Made by a program: the position numbers and the translations under genes. The notes beneath the pieces were generated by a model. The model was not told the origin of the DNA and searched no databases. It saw nothing but the letters and a program-made list of their open reading frames with translations. 64,000 nucleotides of DNA from Asterochloris sp. CNOR1 (Eukaryota > Chlorophyta > Trebouxiophyceae > Trebouxiales > Trebouxiaceae), in the NCBI GenBank assembly GCA_963969365.1, contig OZ017761.1, positions 1,054,001 to 1,118,000 of the forward strand. The letters run 5' to 3'. Position 1 is the stretch's first letter; every line of letters begins with the position of its first letter. Below, piece by piece: positions 51,683-62,933 of this stretch.

Positions 51683-53590
51683 ATACAATGCAAAGTCAAA
51701 CTGGACACATGTCAGATGGCATTGCAGTGATATGTTGCCTGCTGGAAACAAGAGTGACAAACAGGCTGAGAGGGATTGTCATTATGGATGTGTGCATGTT
51801 CTAGCAATATGTCTTTGTACACAACAGTCTGCTGTACATCAAGCTGATGTGTGCTCCCAAGGAGTTGCCGGAAGGTCAAGTTAGCAATGCACATCCAGGC
51901 TGTACTAAGGGTGAGGTTACAGGTGACGTCATGCACGACAAAAGTCTAGCCTGAGCTGCCAGGTGGCTGCCACCCTAGCTTGTCATGCCTATGCTGACTC
52001 TTGCTTCTTGAGCTGTGCAAAAGGCATTCAGCAGCACAACAGGTTTCGGCACAGCAGCAATCTGTAAATCGGTGGCTTGCAGCCAGCACGTCAAGCTTTC
52101 ATGCAGCCTGACAGCTATGAAGACAGAAGGTCGTCAGGCACCTGGGGGTGAAGCAGGGCAGATTGGCCATCATAAAAGGCCCCGAGCTGGGCAGCCTGCC
52201 TCTAAGTGTGGACATGTGAATCAGATACCTCGACAAAGACAGCTGAGAGCTGGTGAGAGGGCCGCAGCATGTCAGGCTCCATAACGCAACAATGCTGCCC
52301 AAAGGAGCCTTGCAACACTGCTGTGGCACTCATGGCAGCATCACCAGCATGGTGTACAAGCAGCCACATGCCAACACTGGTCTGCTATGGTGCTCAGGCA
52401 CAGGGCAGCACCTCCATTTTGCGACATGGAAGGGCCCTGACCTTGCTCAGCTGTTGCTCAGCTTCCCGGCTGCCTTGGACTTGTGATCAAATCCGCCAGG
52501 ATCCGGGGGCCCGCTGGACAAACCTCCTGCTACTGATCACGGGTGTGGGGCTTATCGCAGATCTTGCCAACATTGGGCGCGGAAGGCAACCCGTGTCGTA
52601 ACGGCATTGCAGGTGAACTCGCTATTGAGCTGCATTGAAGCTGTGGCCCTCAGGTGCAACTCGGAGGGTTTGCCACTCTAGTGGGCCTATCTGAACCTTT
52701 GCGCATCCTCAGAAATGCGCTTAAACGACTCTGCCATGCAGATGTTTCAAAGGGGAGACAAGGATGCCCAGGAACAACTGATGCCAAACAGATATACCAG
52801 TGATCTAGAGGCAGCGGGCGCACCAAAGCCTGAGCTGCAGCTGACCTGCTGGGTACCAAGCAAATGTAGCACATGGAGGTTCTGCATCTATTCCAGTGGC
52901 GATGTGTCCCTCAAGCTCACAGAGGTGATTGCCAGATCCCTGCTTGACAAGGCCGCAATGTTTGCCATGATGTAAGCTCCTGCAGATGAGCTCATCAGGT
53001 AGATGCCACGTGGGCTTATTTGCTGGCTGGCTGTTGCTAAGCCAGCATTGGATGCCGTTGAGAAGCCTGACTCCCTGGCCGCTCTGCCTGCAGACAAGGG
53101 CAGGGCGCCGGCGATGGAGCTGCCTTCCCTCCCTGCTCTGGAACAGGCTCCGCAGCTTTCAGGTGCCGCCTGCCTGCTGTGCATGCCCTGCATCAACAAC
53201 TGCACCTCTAGTGCCTGTGGCTAAGCGGCCTTAGCCTGCATGCAGCGAACCATTCAGATGCATTTTGGGCACCCAGGGTCCCAACTGTCGCTGCGTTGGC
53301 AAGCGCCTCTAGAAACGTCTGATTCACACCAGGTGGACTGTGTTGTGCTTGTCAGTGTGCAAGAGCCTGCCTCCAGTCTTGCTCTGAGCTGTAAGCTTGC
53401 TCTGTGGTCTCGGCTCGTATTGCACATCTGGAGAACTCTCATGTGCTGTCAGCTTGCCCTGCTTGAGCCTGAGTCTGTGAACGCTGGGTTGCAGTGTGCT
53501 GCTGTGTTCTTCGGGTCATGTTGAGGCCGCTTCGCCTGCTGTACCAGTCCATTCGGCGTGACTAGGTATCTTCTTCTGAGATCGCTCAGC
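51683..53590. other. Region without a recognised gene
   Basis: No family was recognised. Short open stretches look mildly protein-like, for example SGDVSLKLTEVIARSLLDKA near 52900-52960 and KPALDAVEKPDSLAALPADK near 53040-53100, both on the plus strand; they could be exons of a short unknown gene ending before 53570. The left 350 bases are A/T-richer. No repeat array, RNA gene or mobile element was seen. Confidence 0.3.
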
Positions 53591-53759
53591 CCATTTCTAA
53601 TCTCAGAAGCTAGCATATCTTACCAATCAGCACAGGCAGCAGGGGCTGGTGCAGGCGTTGCTGACATGGTCTGGACGCACACCACCAGCATTGCCTTCTG
53701 AGTGATTGCTTGGCCACATGTGAGCATGACCTGAGCTGAGCGGCAGACCCTCTTGCCTG

Positions 53760-53945
53760 TGTGCAGAAATCTGCAGAACATGTGTTGGGGCGACGCTGGA
53801 GTCTGCCTGTGGCCAGCATCGCCCTCTGAGTGATGGTAACCAAAAATTTCATATTGATTTTTGTGCACACATAAGAGCTGGCCCTTGCCTGTACGCAGAT
53901 ACCTGCAAGCGACGTGCTGGGGGCCACGCTGGAGTCTGCAACATC
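53760..53945 (+). repeat. Duplicated exon start near the 5' end of the sphingosine kinase gene
   Basis: Both copies begin with gcaga, contain tg(t/c)tggggg-like text, and end in cacgctggagtctgc or gacgctggagtctgc. They start near 53764 and 53897, about 133 bases apart. The downstream one reads as the likely exon; the upstream one is drifted. Confidence 0.7.
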
Positions 53946-56900
53946 ATTCCGTGTATGGTATTGCCCTTTCAAATCGAGGCAGTCGGCTAAGGCTGTCAGG
54001 TCTGTCAATCGGACGCTGCCCTTGCACATGTCACATGCGCTGCAGCAGCTCAGCAAGTGTAATACGTCTGTTGGGGGGAGCTTTACTGTTTGCTGCGTTG
54101 AGAGCGTTGGCTTGCTTGGTGCATGGTGCTGACTGATGCTGGAATGCCTGAGAGTGCCTTGAGCTTGTGAGGGCAGAACGTGGCAGCTCTCCCTGCTGCT
54201 AGCTGGCTGCGCTCCTGCAACCGAGGGCACTTGCTGCACACAGCTCCAGCAGCCTGGCCTGACCTTGCAGTCCATCAGCCTGCGGCTGCTGCCTGCAGGG
54301 TGCTCAAGCACAGCTGGGAGTGCGCGTGCAGCTCTGAAGCAGACGCCCAGGCAGCAGTCTCGCTGCTGCAGCGGCTGTCGTGCCATGGGGGCCAGCCCGT
54401 CTCGCGCCGCGTCCTCGTGATTATCAACCCCAAGAGCGGCCGGGGCCAGTGAGTGCTGTTGCAGATGCATGTCAAGTCCTCCAACAGCGGGTAGGGCAAG
54501 TGGGTGCTGGGCTGGACAAGTGACCGCAGCTGCTGTGCGAGCCAAACAGGGGTCCCACCCATCAGCTGCAATTCCCATGCTATGGGCTGCATCACAGGCT
54601 ATCCTCTGTTACCATCTGGTTGGCATCCAGCAGAATGCTCAGCTTCCTGGGTGCACTTGACATCCCCAAGCTGAGCAGACCGCACAGCTGCTGTTTGGGG
54701 CAGGGGCAAACACTCCAATTTGTGTCAGCACAGCTGCTGGATCAGCTGCCACATGTCTACAGCTGCTACTGGTTGCCTCTGGCAGCGGACTGCATGGGGG
54801 CCCACCCCTGCACAATTGCAGGGACGCCTGTTGCATTCTTCCACCTCTGCCTGATAGGAGTACCTCCCATGGATGCATCTAGCTGCTGATGGTTGCCAAT
54901 GGCAGCTGACTGTATGAAGGGGCCATCCTTGCACTTTCTCACAGACTGGAGGAGTACCTGTCACCTTCGTCCACCTCTGCCTGCCAGTAAGGTGCCCCTG
55001 CAGCGCAGTGCTGACCAGGCTCTGCCAGGGCTTGCAGGTCGGAGAGGTACCTTGTGAAACAACACAGCCTCTGTGCTGCAAGCAGCAGGCCTGCAGGCAG
55101 CTGCTTGGGACTGCGTACTCCCTGGCTGGCTGAGTCCCAGGGCTGATCTGGCCTGTTGGTTGCAGAAGGCATTTTGCCTTAGCGGGCCCCTCACTACAAT
55201 CAGCGGCTGTGTCTGCTGAGCAGGCATGCTCAGATGGCTGCCCTCCTTCGTGCCGGCCCCCAGTGCTAAGAGGGCTTGGCAGGCAATGCAGGCAGCAGAA
55301 GCAGTCCTGTTATGGCGCTGGTACAGTGCCCCAAGCAGCTGGCGTGTCAGCTGGCGGCAGGACAGCTGCTTGGGGTTACACCCACCCCCGGCTGGCTGAG
55401 TCTTTGGGCTGGCCTCTGACACATCTGTGCCTGCAGGTCACAACAATGCTTCCGCAAGGAGGCTGCCCCCATGCTTCGAGCAGCTGGCATGGACGCCGAG
55501 GTTCTGGAGACGCAGCATGCGGGCCACGCTACTGAGCTTGCACGCAAGCTGGACCTGTCGCAGAGGAGCGCTCTGATGATGGTTGGGGGAGATGGGACTG
55601 TGCACGAGGTGTTGCAGGTGGGCAGGCAGCCTAGGCCGGTGTATTGCGGGTGTGCATGCCTTGCTGTGAAGGCCTGGTGTCTGTGGAAGACATCCTCAAC
55701 ACATGTTGTTCCAGCCAGCTGCACCTTGTGCTCCACCTCAAACCCCACCTTGGACCTTAGCTCATACACAGAGCAGCGCTCCACACCCAGTGCAGGGGGC
55801 AGGGGGCCAGGACCGGACGTCTGTGAGGTGCGGCAGGTGCAGCAGCAGACAGAGCTGCTGTGTTATGGGGTTGTCTGCTGTGCTGAGATTGATGCTGTGA
55901 TCCGGGACCCCTTGGGGCATGGCAGGGGGGTTGTGCACGCAGTGCTGCAGGTGGGTAGGTACAGCTGCAGCTGCTTCGTTTAGAGACTCCTTTGCTTGCT
56001 GGTGTGTGTGTCGAAGCGTCTAAGCGTGTGCTTGTCTGCCTGAGTCTGCACGGCTATGCAGATGTCATAACAGGCAGGGCAAAAGGCTCCTGCAGACCTG
56101 CATGCCCACCCTGCAGTCAGAGCAAGCACTGCCTGCCGTGCAGGGGCTGCTCACCCGACCTGACTGGCAGGAAGCTTGCAAGGTGCCTCTGGCCATGATT
56201 CCCACTGGCTCTGGCAACGCGCTTTGCGCCAACACAGGTGATGCAGGTTGAATGGTGGCTTCTTAAAGGCAGTCTGACAAGTCTGGCTTGCTTCTGCAGC
56301 TGCATCTGGCACCTGACTGCTGTGCAGTGGTGTGCTGAGCGGCGTCTGCGCCATCTCACGTGCTGCAGATATCCCTGGGGCCTCCACAATGCTGGCAGCA
56401 CTTGTGTGAAGCCTGCAAGACAACCCATGCCTTGACCCATTCAGGAGCGGGTGCATGGCAGCCGACGTGTGAAGCCTGCAAGCCAGCCCATCAACCCTGT
56501 GCCAGTCCAGCTAATCCTTCTGCAGGCATGTGGGACGTGACCACAGCCACCTTCGCCGTCTGCAAGGGCAAGACAGAGGCGCTGGACATTGTGTCAGTGC
56601 TGCAGCCTCCTGGACGGCGGTACTACTCGTTCCTGTCCATCACTTATGGCCTCATCGCCAACCTGGATGTGGGCACAGAGAACCTCAGGTGGGGCTGCTC
56701 GGCTCTGGCTAGGGCTTGGGCACCACATCCCGGGCTGGGCTGGGACACGCTGAGGTGGGGTCTGGGGGAATGCTCCAAAACCTTACTGAAGAAGCTGATA
56801 ACTGCTGCTGGGCGGCGATACTGCCTTTCCTTTTTTGTCACTTGTGACCTCACTGCCGACCAGGCTGTGGTCAGAGAGCACCTCAGGTGAGCCTAACTGC

Positions 56901-59531
56901 TGTCCCTGGGCCTTGCGCTCCAAACCCTGAGCTGGGGTGGAGGTCATTGAGGATGGGTCTGGGAGACCTGAGGCCAGGTCTGTGAGTCTGAAGTACTACT
57001 CAGAAGGTAAAGTTGTGTTGCGGTGTGGCGCTGGCTTTGCATCCTGTCTATCACTTGCAGCCTAGCTGTCAAGCTGAATGTGGGCACGGAGAACCTCAGG
57101 TGGCGGTGCACGATGTGGCCTGGCGGCGGACCCTGAGCTGGGCCAGGAGACGCTGAGGATGGGGTTGGGGAGGCTGCGGGCAGCAGAGGATAGGTCTGGG
57201 AAGCGCGGAGGCGAGGTCTGGGACGCTCTAATCTAGGACCCTGAGGCTGGGACTGTATTGCCGAGGGGCTCTGGCTGTTCGTGTCCTGTCCAGCATTGAT
57301 GGCCTGACTCTCAGTCTGAGCTTAGCCACAAAGACCTTAGGAGGTACTGCCAAAGGCACTCCAGGGGGTGGCTTGAGATCTCTGTTTGTGGGCGCAGAGA
57401 ATCTCAGGTGGGTCTTGGAGCTGCGGCCCGGCAGCTGGAACTCTTGGCCTGGGCCTCGCTGCTCAGTGGGTTGCAGTGGCCTTTGCCACCCGGTGGCAGG
57501 CTCAGCAAATTCAGCGCTGAAGAGTGCCTTAGATGCAGTACTCCTGCGTTCTGCTGCCATGACCTGAGCTGCAGATAGTTGGACTTCGACCATAACTGCT
57601 TTTGAAAGTGCCACTGCGCAGCCTGTCCCGGTAAGAGCAGCAGGTTCTTGAGCAGGCTGAGTCTGATCCAGGTGGGCTCCATGTGTGCACAGACCTTGCT
57701 GTGAGTGATTCCACTGTGCCAATTGCAGGTGGCTAGGTGAGCTGCGCTTCACCTTGGGGGCCCTCCGCGAGATCCTGCACAGGAGGACCTATGCTGCCAA
57801 AGTAGCGCTGCTGCCTGCCAGCAAGCACCAGAGAATGACCCACTCACCTGCCTCAGGTGGCCCGGTTGTCATGCACAGGACATTTCTGGTCCCTGCACAA
57901 CTGTGCCCTGTTTGCCTTGCGTGTAGTGTGCCCAGCACCATTGCCCTGAGCTTCCCTCCCCAGAGGGCTTCTCGACAGGGCTGCCTGCACTGCTTGTCAG
58001 TCCTGTCTTGAGCAGACACCTCAGCACCCCTGCACAAGCCACAGATGTTGTACAGAAGGGCACAGCTGCCACAGCGTGATGCACAGCCTGAGCCGCAAGC
58101 ATGAGTGACACTGATGAGTCCTCCCTGCTTCTGTGCCTGCAGGGGGGACCATCAGCCAGCAGTGCCCTCCAGGCGTCCCTACACCAGTGCTGGATGCTTT
58201 GGGGGACGCCTGGTCGGCTGACCCTGCCTGTGAGCAGCATCGATTGCCAGCGGTGAGGGCTGGCATGCGCAGAGTTGTACTCCAATGCGATGCCTTTGCT
58301 GGTCTTGCTGCCTGCTGCTCAACAAAAGATCGGTGCCCTACAGTGCCCGCAATGTATACATATGCAGTAGTACAACACAGCTGTGCAAGGTGCTGATGTG
58401 TGCTTGCCCTTGAGTGCTGCTTGTCGCGCCATAACTGCACAGCTCACGAGAGCTGCAGGCCCCAGCGACAGAGGCATCACAGCTGATTGCCCTGCTCAGA
58501 CATCAGTGTACCAAACCAGGAACGTTGCCAGGCTCCCAAACGCAATCTGAAGAGGTCAAGTTGTCCCTGCAGGGGTGGCTGTCGATGGGAGAGAACTGCT
58601 GTGTGCAGCTGTTTGGTGCATGCAACCTGGCCTGGCTAGACCGCACCTTCCAGTTGGCCCCTTCTGCAGGGCTCAACACAGGTGAGGGGGCTCAGCAGCC
58701 CTTCTGAGACAAGCCCATTGCTTAAGCATGCATTTTGGGAGGCCACTTACCAGAGACTTTGCTGGTGCCTGCCTGCCTTTGGCAGCCGCTGCCTGCACAC
58801 CTCATTGTAAATCTGGGTGTATATCACTTGTAGCCCGGCAACTCTGCTGATGCTCAAGCTCAAAGTGATGCTGTATGTGGGCATTTGCTGAACATGCTGA
58901 CTGGATTGTAAGCAACAGCCTGTCAAGCAGGACTGATGCCTGTGCTGCATGAAGGGTGCATTTATTCTGCACTTGCAAGCTGATGCCACCTTTCACTGCA
59001 TGCAGCGTGATTAGACTTCATGTGCACAGGGCAGACCACGCTGCTCGCTGTGCCACACCAGGCCCTCGCATGCCTACTGCAGTTGCATCCTGATGCCAGC
59101 CTTCACTGCACGCAGGGTTCAAGGGAGTAGGGTACACCACATGCTGCTCATGGTGCACAGCGAACGCCACTGGCCACAGCAAGCTGAACCCATGCCAGCT
59201 GTATGCAGGGTGCTTGGACCTGGTGTACACAGGGCAGACCAGCCGACGCGAGGGGCTGCGCATCTTGCTGGCTGCAGAGAAGGGGAAGCATATGCAGCTC
59301 CCTGTGGTCAGCCACCAAAAAGTGGCCGCCATGATTTTTGAGCCTGCCAGCCAAGGTGTGTCAGGGAGCAATCAGGACATCTGCTGAGCCTGCTGCTTGG
59401 ATGGACTGACAGTTCTGGGGCAGCTCCAGTCTTCCAGGCCTGCAGGACTGGGCTGCCTCAACATGAATGCAGCTGGCGGCCAACTGCTCTCCGACTCACT
59501 GTTTGCCCAGCCCTGTCTTGCACTGACGTAG
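53897..59531 (+). CDS. SPHK: Sphingosine (long-chain base) kinase
   Basis: This lipid kinase phosphorylates sphingoid bases to signalling phosphates. The start is unresolved; a likely 5' exon near 53897-53950 (IPASDVLGATLESA) is followed by one ending at 54449 with RRVLVIINPKSGRGQ, the nucleotide-binding loop. Exons 55437-55617, 56144-56237, 56526-56688, 57729-57856, 58143-58252, 58573-58681, 59209-59355 and 59446-59531 join in phase. Motifs: MMVGGDGTVHEVLQ (GGDG), PLAMIPTGSGNALCANTG (PxGSGNA), MWDVTTATFAVCKGKTEALD, YSFLSITYGLIANLDVGTENLRWLGELRFTLGALREIL, and CLDLVYTGQTSRREGLRILL. This domain order is that of eukaryotic SPHK rather than diacylglycerol kinase. Three borders carry decayed copies in the adjoining introns. 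No membrane span is present, and peripheral membrane action is expected from the family. Confidence 0.92.
56805..57415 (+). repeat. Array of decayed copies of a sphingosine kinase exon end
   Basis: The true exon ends gtgggcacagagaacctcag|gt at 56688. Related ends occur at 56886 (gagagcacctcag|gt), 57099 (gtgggcacggagaacctcag|gt) and 57407 (ggcgcagagaatctcag|gt), with a weaker one near 57340. All lie in the following intron, before the next true exon at 57729. Confidence 0.85.
59001..59160 (+). repeat. Two decayed copies of a sphingosine kinase exon start
   Basis: The true acceptor and exon head (tgcagggtgcttggacctgg, then tgtacacagggcagacc) starts at 59205. Related text starts at 59001 (tgcagcgtgattagacttca, then tgtgcacagggcagacc) and 59111 (cgcagggttcaagggagtag). 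Spacing is 110 and 94 bases. Confidence 0.75.
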
Positions 59532-60133
59532 CTAGGCAACTATGTATCCTGGCCACAGCCCGCGACTATGGATCGTGAGGCAATCTGATGCTGTGCAGAC
59601 ACATGGCTTGTGCTAGACGGCGAAGTAATTCCAGCAGATAAGATCTTTGCGGAAGTTCACCGCGGTCTCTGTACTGTCATCGTGGCATGAGCAGGCTTAA
59701 AACAGAATACCATGCCACAGGATGGGCCCGGCAATGTGACAGGGTTTTGCATTTTGGCGGGTCATCAACATTCACTCTTCCACTTTGTGTGCCATTATCA
59801 CAGGTGCTACATGCATGGTGACATGTTAGCTTTCTTGCTGACCTTGCATGTATTGTATATGACATCCGATCATAGTCATCATATGTTCAGTCATAAAGCA
59901 AAGTAGCCATGAAGCAGACTAGTTATGAAGCATCAAGCTGCTGGGATGAACTGACAGTCAAGTGAACAGGTGCATGATGTAAAACTCTATATCTGGGTTC
60001 AGTTGATTATGTTGTGAGTGTCAAGGATCCTTAGCAGGGGTATCTACCGTCTATTCACAATTCTGGGTTTGACGCTCTCTCACTTGTCCAGACAAAGACC
60101 TTGTCTCTGCTCTGGAAACCAGTAACAGTCTGT
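59532..60133. other. Convergent intergenic gap with candidate TGTAA poly(A) signal
   Basis: The sphingosine kinase and GNAT genes converge here. TGTAA on the plus strand lies at 59978-59982, rather far from the kinase stop. The sequence 59740-60060 is A/T-rich. No gene or repeat was recognised. Confidence 0.35.
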
Positions 60134-62809
60134 TCAACTGCGAGCAGGGAGCGAGCGCCTCACCAAAGGTGACGTCTGAAGCTCATGCTGGGTCTGCAAG
60201 TATTGCTCACGGGCATAGATCCCACCTTCATCAACACACACAAGGGGTTTGAGCTCCTTCCTTAGAAGGCGCCGGCGCTTCCCAAATATCCAGTACCAGG
60301 GGTCCTCCGCAATCTGGAGCACAGCCAGACACAGATGTGACACGCCGCAGGGGGCTGCATGGGAAGCATAGCATCAGCGCTCTGCTGTTGGCAGGTGCCT
60401 GCCATCAGGGACAGGGCGAGCAGCTGATGGTCAACTGGGCAGCGCCTGCCGCAAGAAGCCATGCAAGCAGCATTCAAAGTTTGCACAAGCACTGGCAGCG
60501 TCCAAGGTCATGTCCCTGAGAGCTTGCGCAGAGTGCTGCGCTGACAACCCACCTGCCTGTACCCTGCGCTGGAATACAGAGCCTCGCCACTTTCATTCCC
60601 CATGTCCACATGAAGCCACAGCTCCTTGTATCCCCACAGCCTGCCTGCGGGGAGACATAGCACTTACGCACTGGTTGTGACAGTGCAGTTGATGCCAATC
60701 TTGACACATCTAAGTGCTGCCTTTCACTGTGTGATGCCCCTTATCTCTTCCCTGTGCTCACCTATGCGTTCGCAACTGTGCAGCAGCTGCTTGGCTGCCC
60801 CTCGCCGCCTGAAGTGAGGCGACACTGCCAGATTTGACAGGTAGAGCTTGAGAGGCCTAGTAGTAGGCCAGGGCGGCGGCAGGGCCTGCAAGAACAGCAG
60901 GCTCAATTGGTAACTGTATGGGTCAGCATGGCCAGTGCTGCTGCGTTCCAGGCCAGCATCTGCCCTAACATCTCCAAAGCTCTTCCAGCAGGAATGCGTC
61001 TGGCAATCTGAGGGCGCGGGACCGCACTGCGCCCACACCATTTATTTGCCAGCCACACGCGCTTCCTGCTCCACATTTCACCAGGCACCAGTTGACACCG
61101 ACACCATCACCAACATCCTGCCACCGACCACCTCAGGCAACTCGACCATGATAGAGCACAAGTCCCATCTTCTCAATGCAACATCTGGATTTCCCTCCAG
61201 CCACAGCTGCTTGCTGCTCACCGCCTCGGGTGAGTTCAGCGCTATGGAGCAGGACCCCACCACCCCCAGCTGCTTGTCATCTGCCACCAGGCAGGCATAA
61301 CGCCGCTTCCGCCTCCAGCTGCGGCGGGCTGCCCTGCAGAACACGACATGCACACACGCCTCGAAGTGATGCAGAAGACTGCCAAGACCAGCCAGGCGTA
61401 GAGGCGCCTCACATGCGCTGCGCTGCCCTGCAAGAGGCCGAGCAGCAGCTGAGAGTGGTCACACAGAGGGGCCCACATTGCAGCACAAAGCATCTCATGG
61501 AAGGGTCAGGAGTGCTTGCAGGAGCGGGGCATCAAGTCAAGCTTGCTGTGCTTCAGCAGATAACCATCCCTGCTGCAACCTGAGCACCGCTGATAGAGTT
61601 TCACCCCATGCACATGCCTTGCAGCCATCTGATGGCGACTCCACATGTCAGGCTGGCTCGCCAACAGAAGCATTGGCATGCAGACGCATCGACTGGATTT
61701 GAGGCGTCCAAGGACCCTCACCTCTCCAAGCGGCTCTCCAGGAAGGGAATGGCGGGAGGTCTTCCCTGGAGGCGAGCGATCTCAGCTTTCATGCGCTGAG
61801 AGCGCTGTCTGAGCCTGTTCTCGCGAGCCTCCTGCTGCGCCTGCAGCACAGAGCCGTCAGGGATGAGGCCTGCCTTGCATGCGGCATGCGTTGGGAGCAC
61901 TGCCTCAAGAACACAGACACCTCGGCTGCTTTGCGCCTGCTATGCCTGCAGGAAAAGGACTGGATCTAGGTGCTTGACTGCTGAGCAGCCTGCTGTGGCT
62001 CAACTCACAAGCTTGGCCTCGAAGTTCACGGGGCCTGCCGCAGCTGAGCCTCACAAATTGCTTGACAACAAGAGTCTGAGCGAAAGGCTTGCCGGACTCC
62101 ACATGGCTGCCATCTTACCTATCGAACAAGAGGCTGTGTGTCTCTCAGGTGGCATTTGCTTTGCTCCGAAGGCCTTGTTTGCCTACAGTAACTGGGGACG
62201 CACCTATGTCTCGGACTAGTACAGCTTGTGCCTAGTGCCGCGCCTGTCAGGTAGACAAGCACTACCAGACTGGTACACATGCAGGTAGGTGCGTGGAGCC
62301 CATGTCGGGGCCAGCTCTGAACTGCATGCCCCTGGCAGGGCCACAAGACATGTGCAGCTGGCCTCACCTGGCGCTTCTGAGTCAGGGCCTGCTGCACCTG
62401 CACCCGCGACTCCCTCCGTATGGTGGCATGCAGACGCGCCTCTGTGAAATTTACAATGCTCTCTAGGAGGGGGCTGTCCAGCTCCTCCACAGGCAACTGG
62501 CTGCTGAACACCTGCAGAGTTGTAGCTGCATCATTGATGTGGGCACATGGCACTTCCCATGCATGTCAGCAGCAATCTGGGGCAACACACCTCTGCATTG
62601 ATCCTGGCAATGGAGTCTGCATCCTCTAGACGTGCCCTGCGAATCCTGAAAGGCCTGCTGTGCTGCAATGCCAGACAGCTGGTCAGCCTCGGCAAAACCT
62701 GCATGCGCTGCAGGCCATGCCTGCAGGCCAGGAGGTCCTTGCAGGACGGCCTGCTGTGTCCTGCCAGATCTCGCATCGCCCTAACTTGGACGTGGCCTTC
62801 CAGTTTCAT
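60134..62809 (-). CDS. GNAT-family N-acetyltransferase, probably organelle-targeted
   Basis: GNAT enzymes transfer acetyl from acetyl-CoA to amino groups. Seven exons join in phase: 62809-62591, 62511-62368, 61840-61722, 61333-61222, 60885-60762, 60644-60553 and 60313-60134, giving 329 residues. The first about 50 residues are basic with few acids (MKLEGHVQVRAMRDLAGHSR...), suggesting plastid or mitochondrial import. FRIRRARLEDADSIARINAE is the GNAT N-terminal strand. A long charged helix follows (QEARENRLRQRSQRMKAEIA). YACLVADDKQLGVVGSC and LYLSNLAVSPHFRRRGAAKQLL form motif A, including RRRGAA, the acetyl-CoA pyrophosphate loop. GYKELWLHVDMGNESGEALYSSAGY is motif B. It resembles plant plastid GNATs. 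The substrate (histone, protein N-terminus or metabolite) is not shown. Confidence 0.9.
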
Positions 62810-62933
62810 GATCCAGACTCTGGATGATCCAGACTCTGGATGTTGTGATAGGTGCTTCCAGGCTCTGACATCACACACAGTGGTGCTGCGCAGGCACCAT
62901 CATCACTTGCAGCAGTGATTGTCAATCGCAAGC
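62810..62933. promoter_or_regulatory. 124-bp bidirectional promoter with two adjacent 15-bp palindromes
   Basis: The GNAT gene (leftward) and the HAD gene (rightward) start 124 bases apart. ATCCAGACTCTGGAT, a perfect dyad around one central base, occurs at 62811-62825 and again at 62827-62841, separated by one G. The pair abuts the GNAT start codon and may be a dimeric protein site acting on one or both genes, or a 5' UTR hairpin. Confidence 0.6.

Noticed and set aside
53610-54578. Minus-strand open frame of 322 codons
   Set aside because: It is antisense to sphingosine kinase exons, shows no family motif and has the biased composition of a shadow frame.
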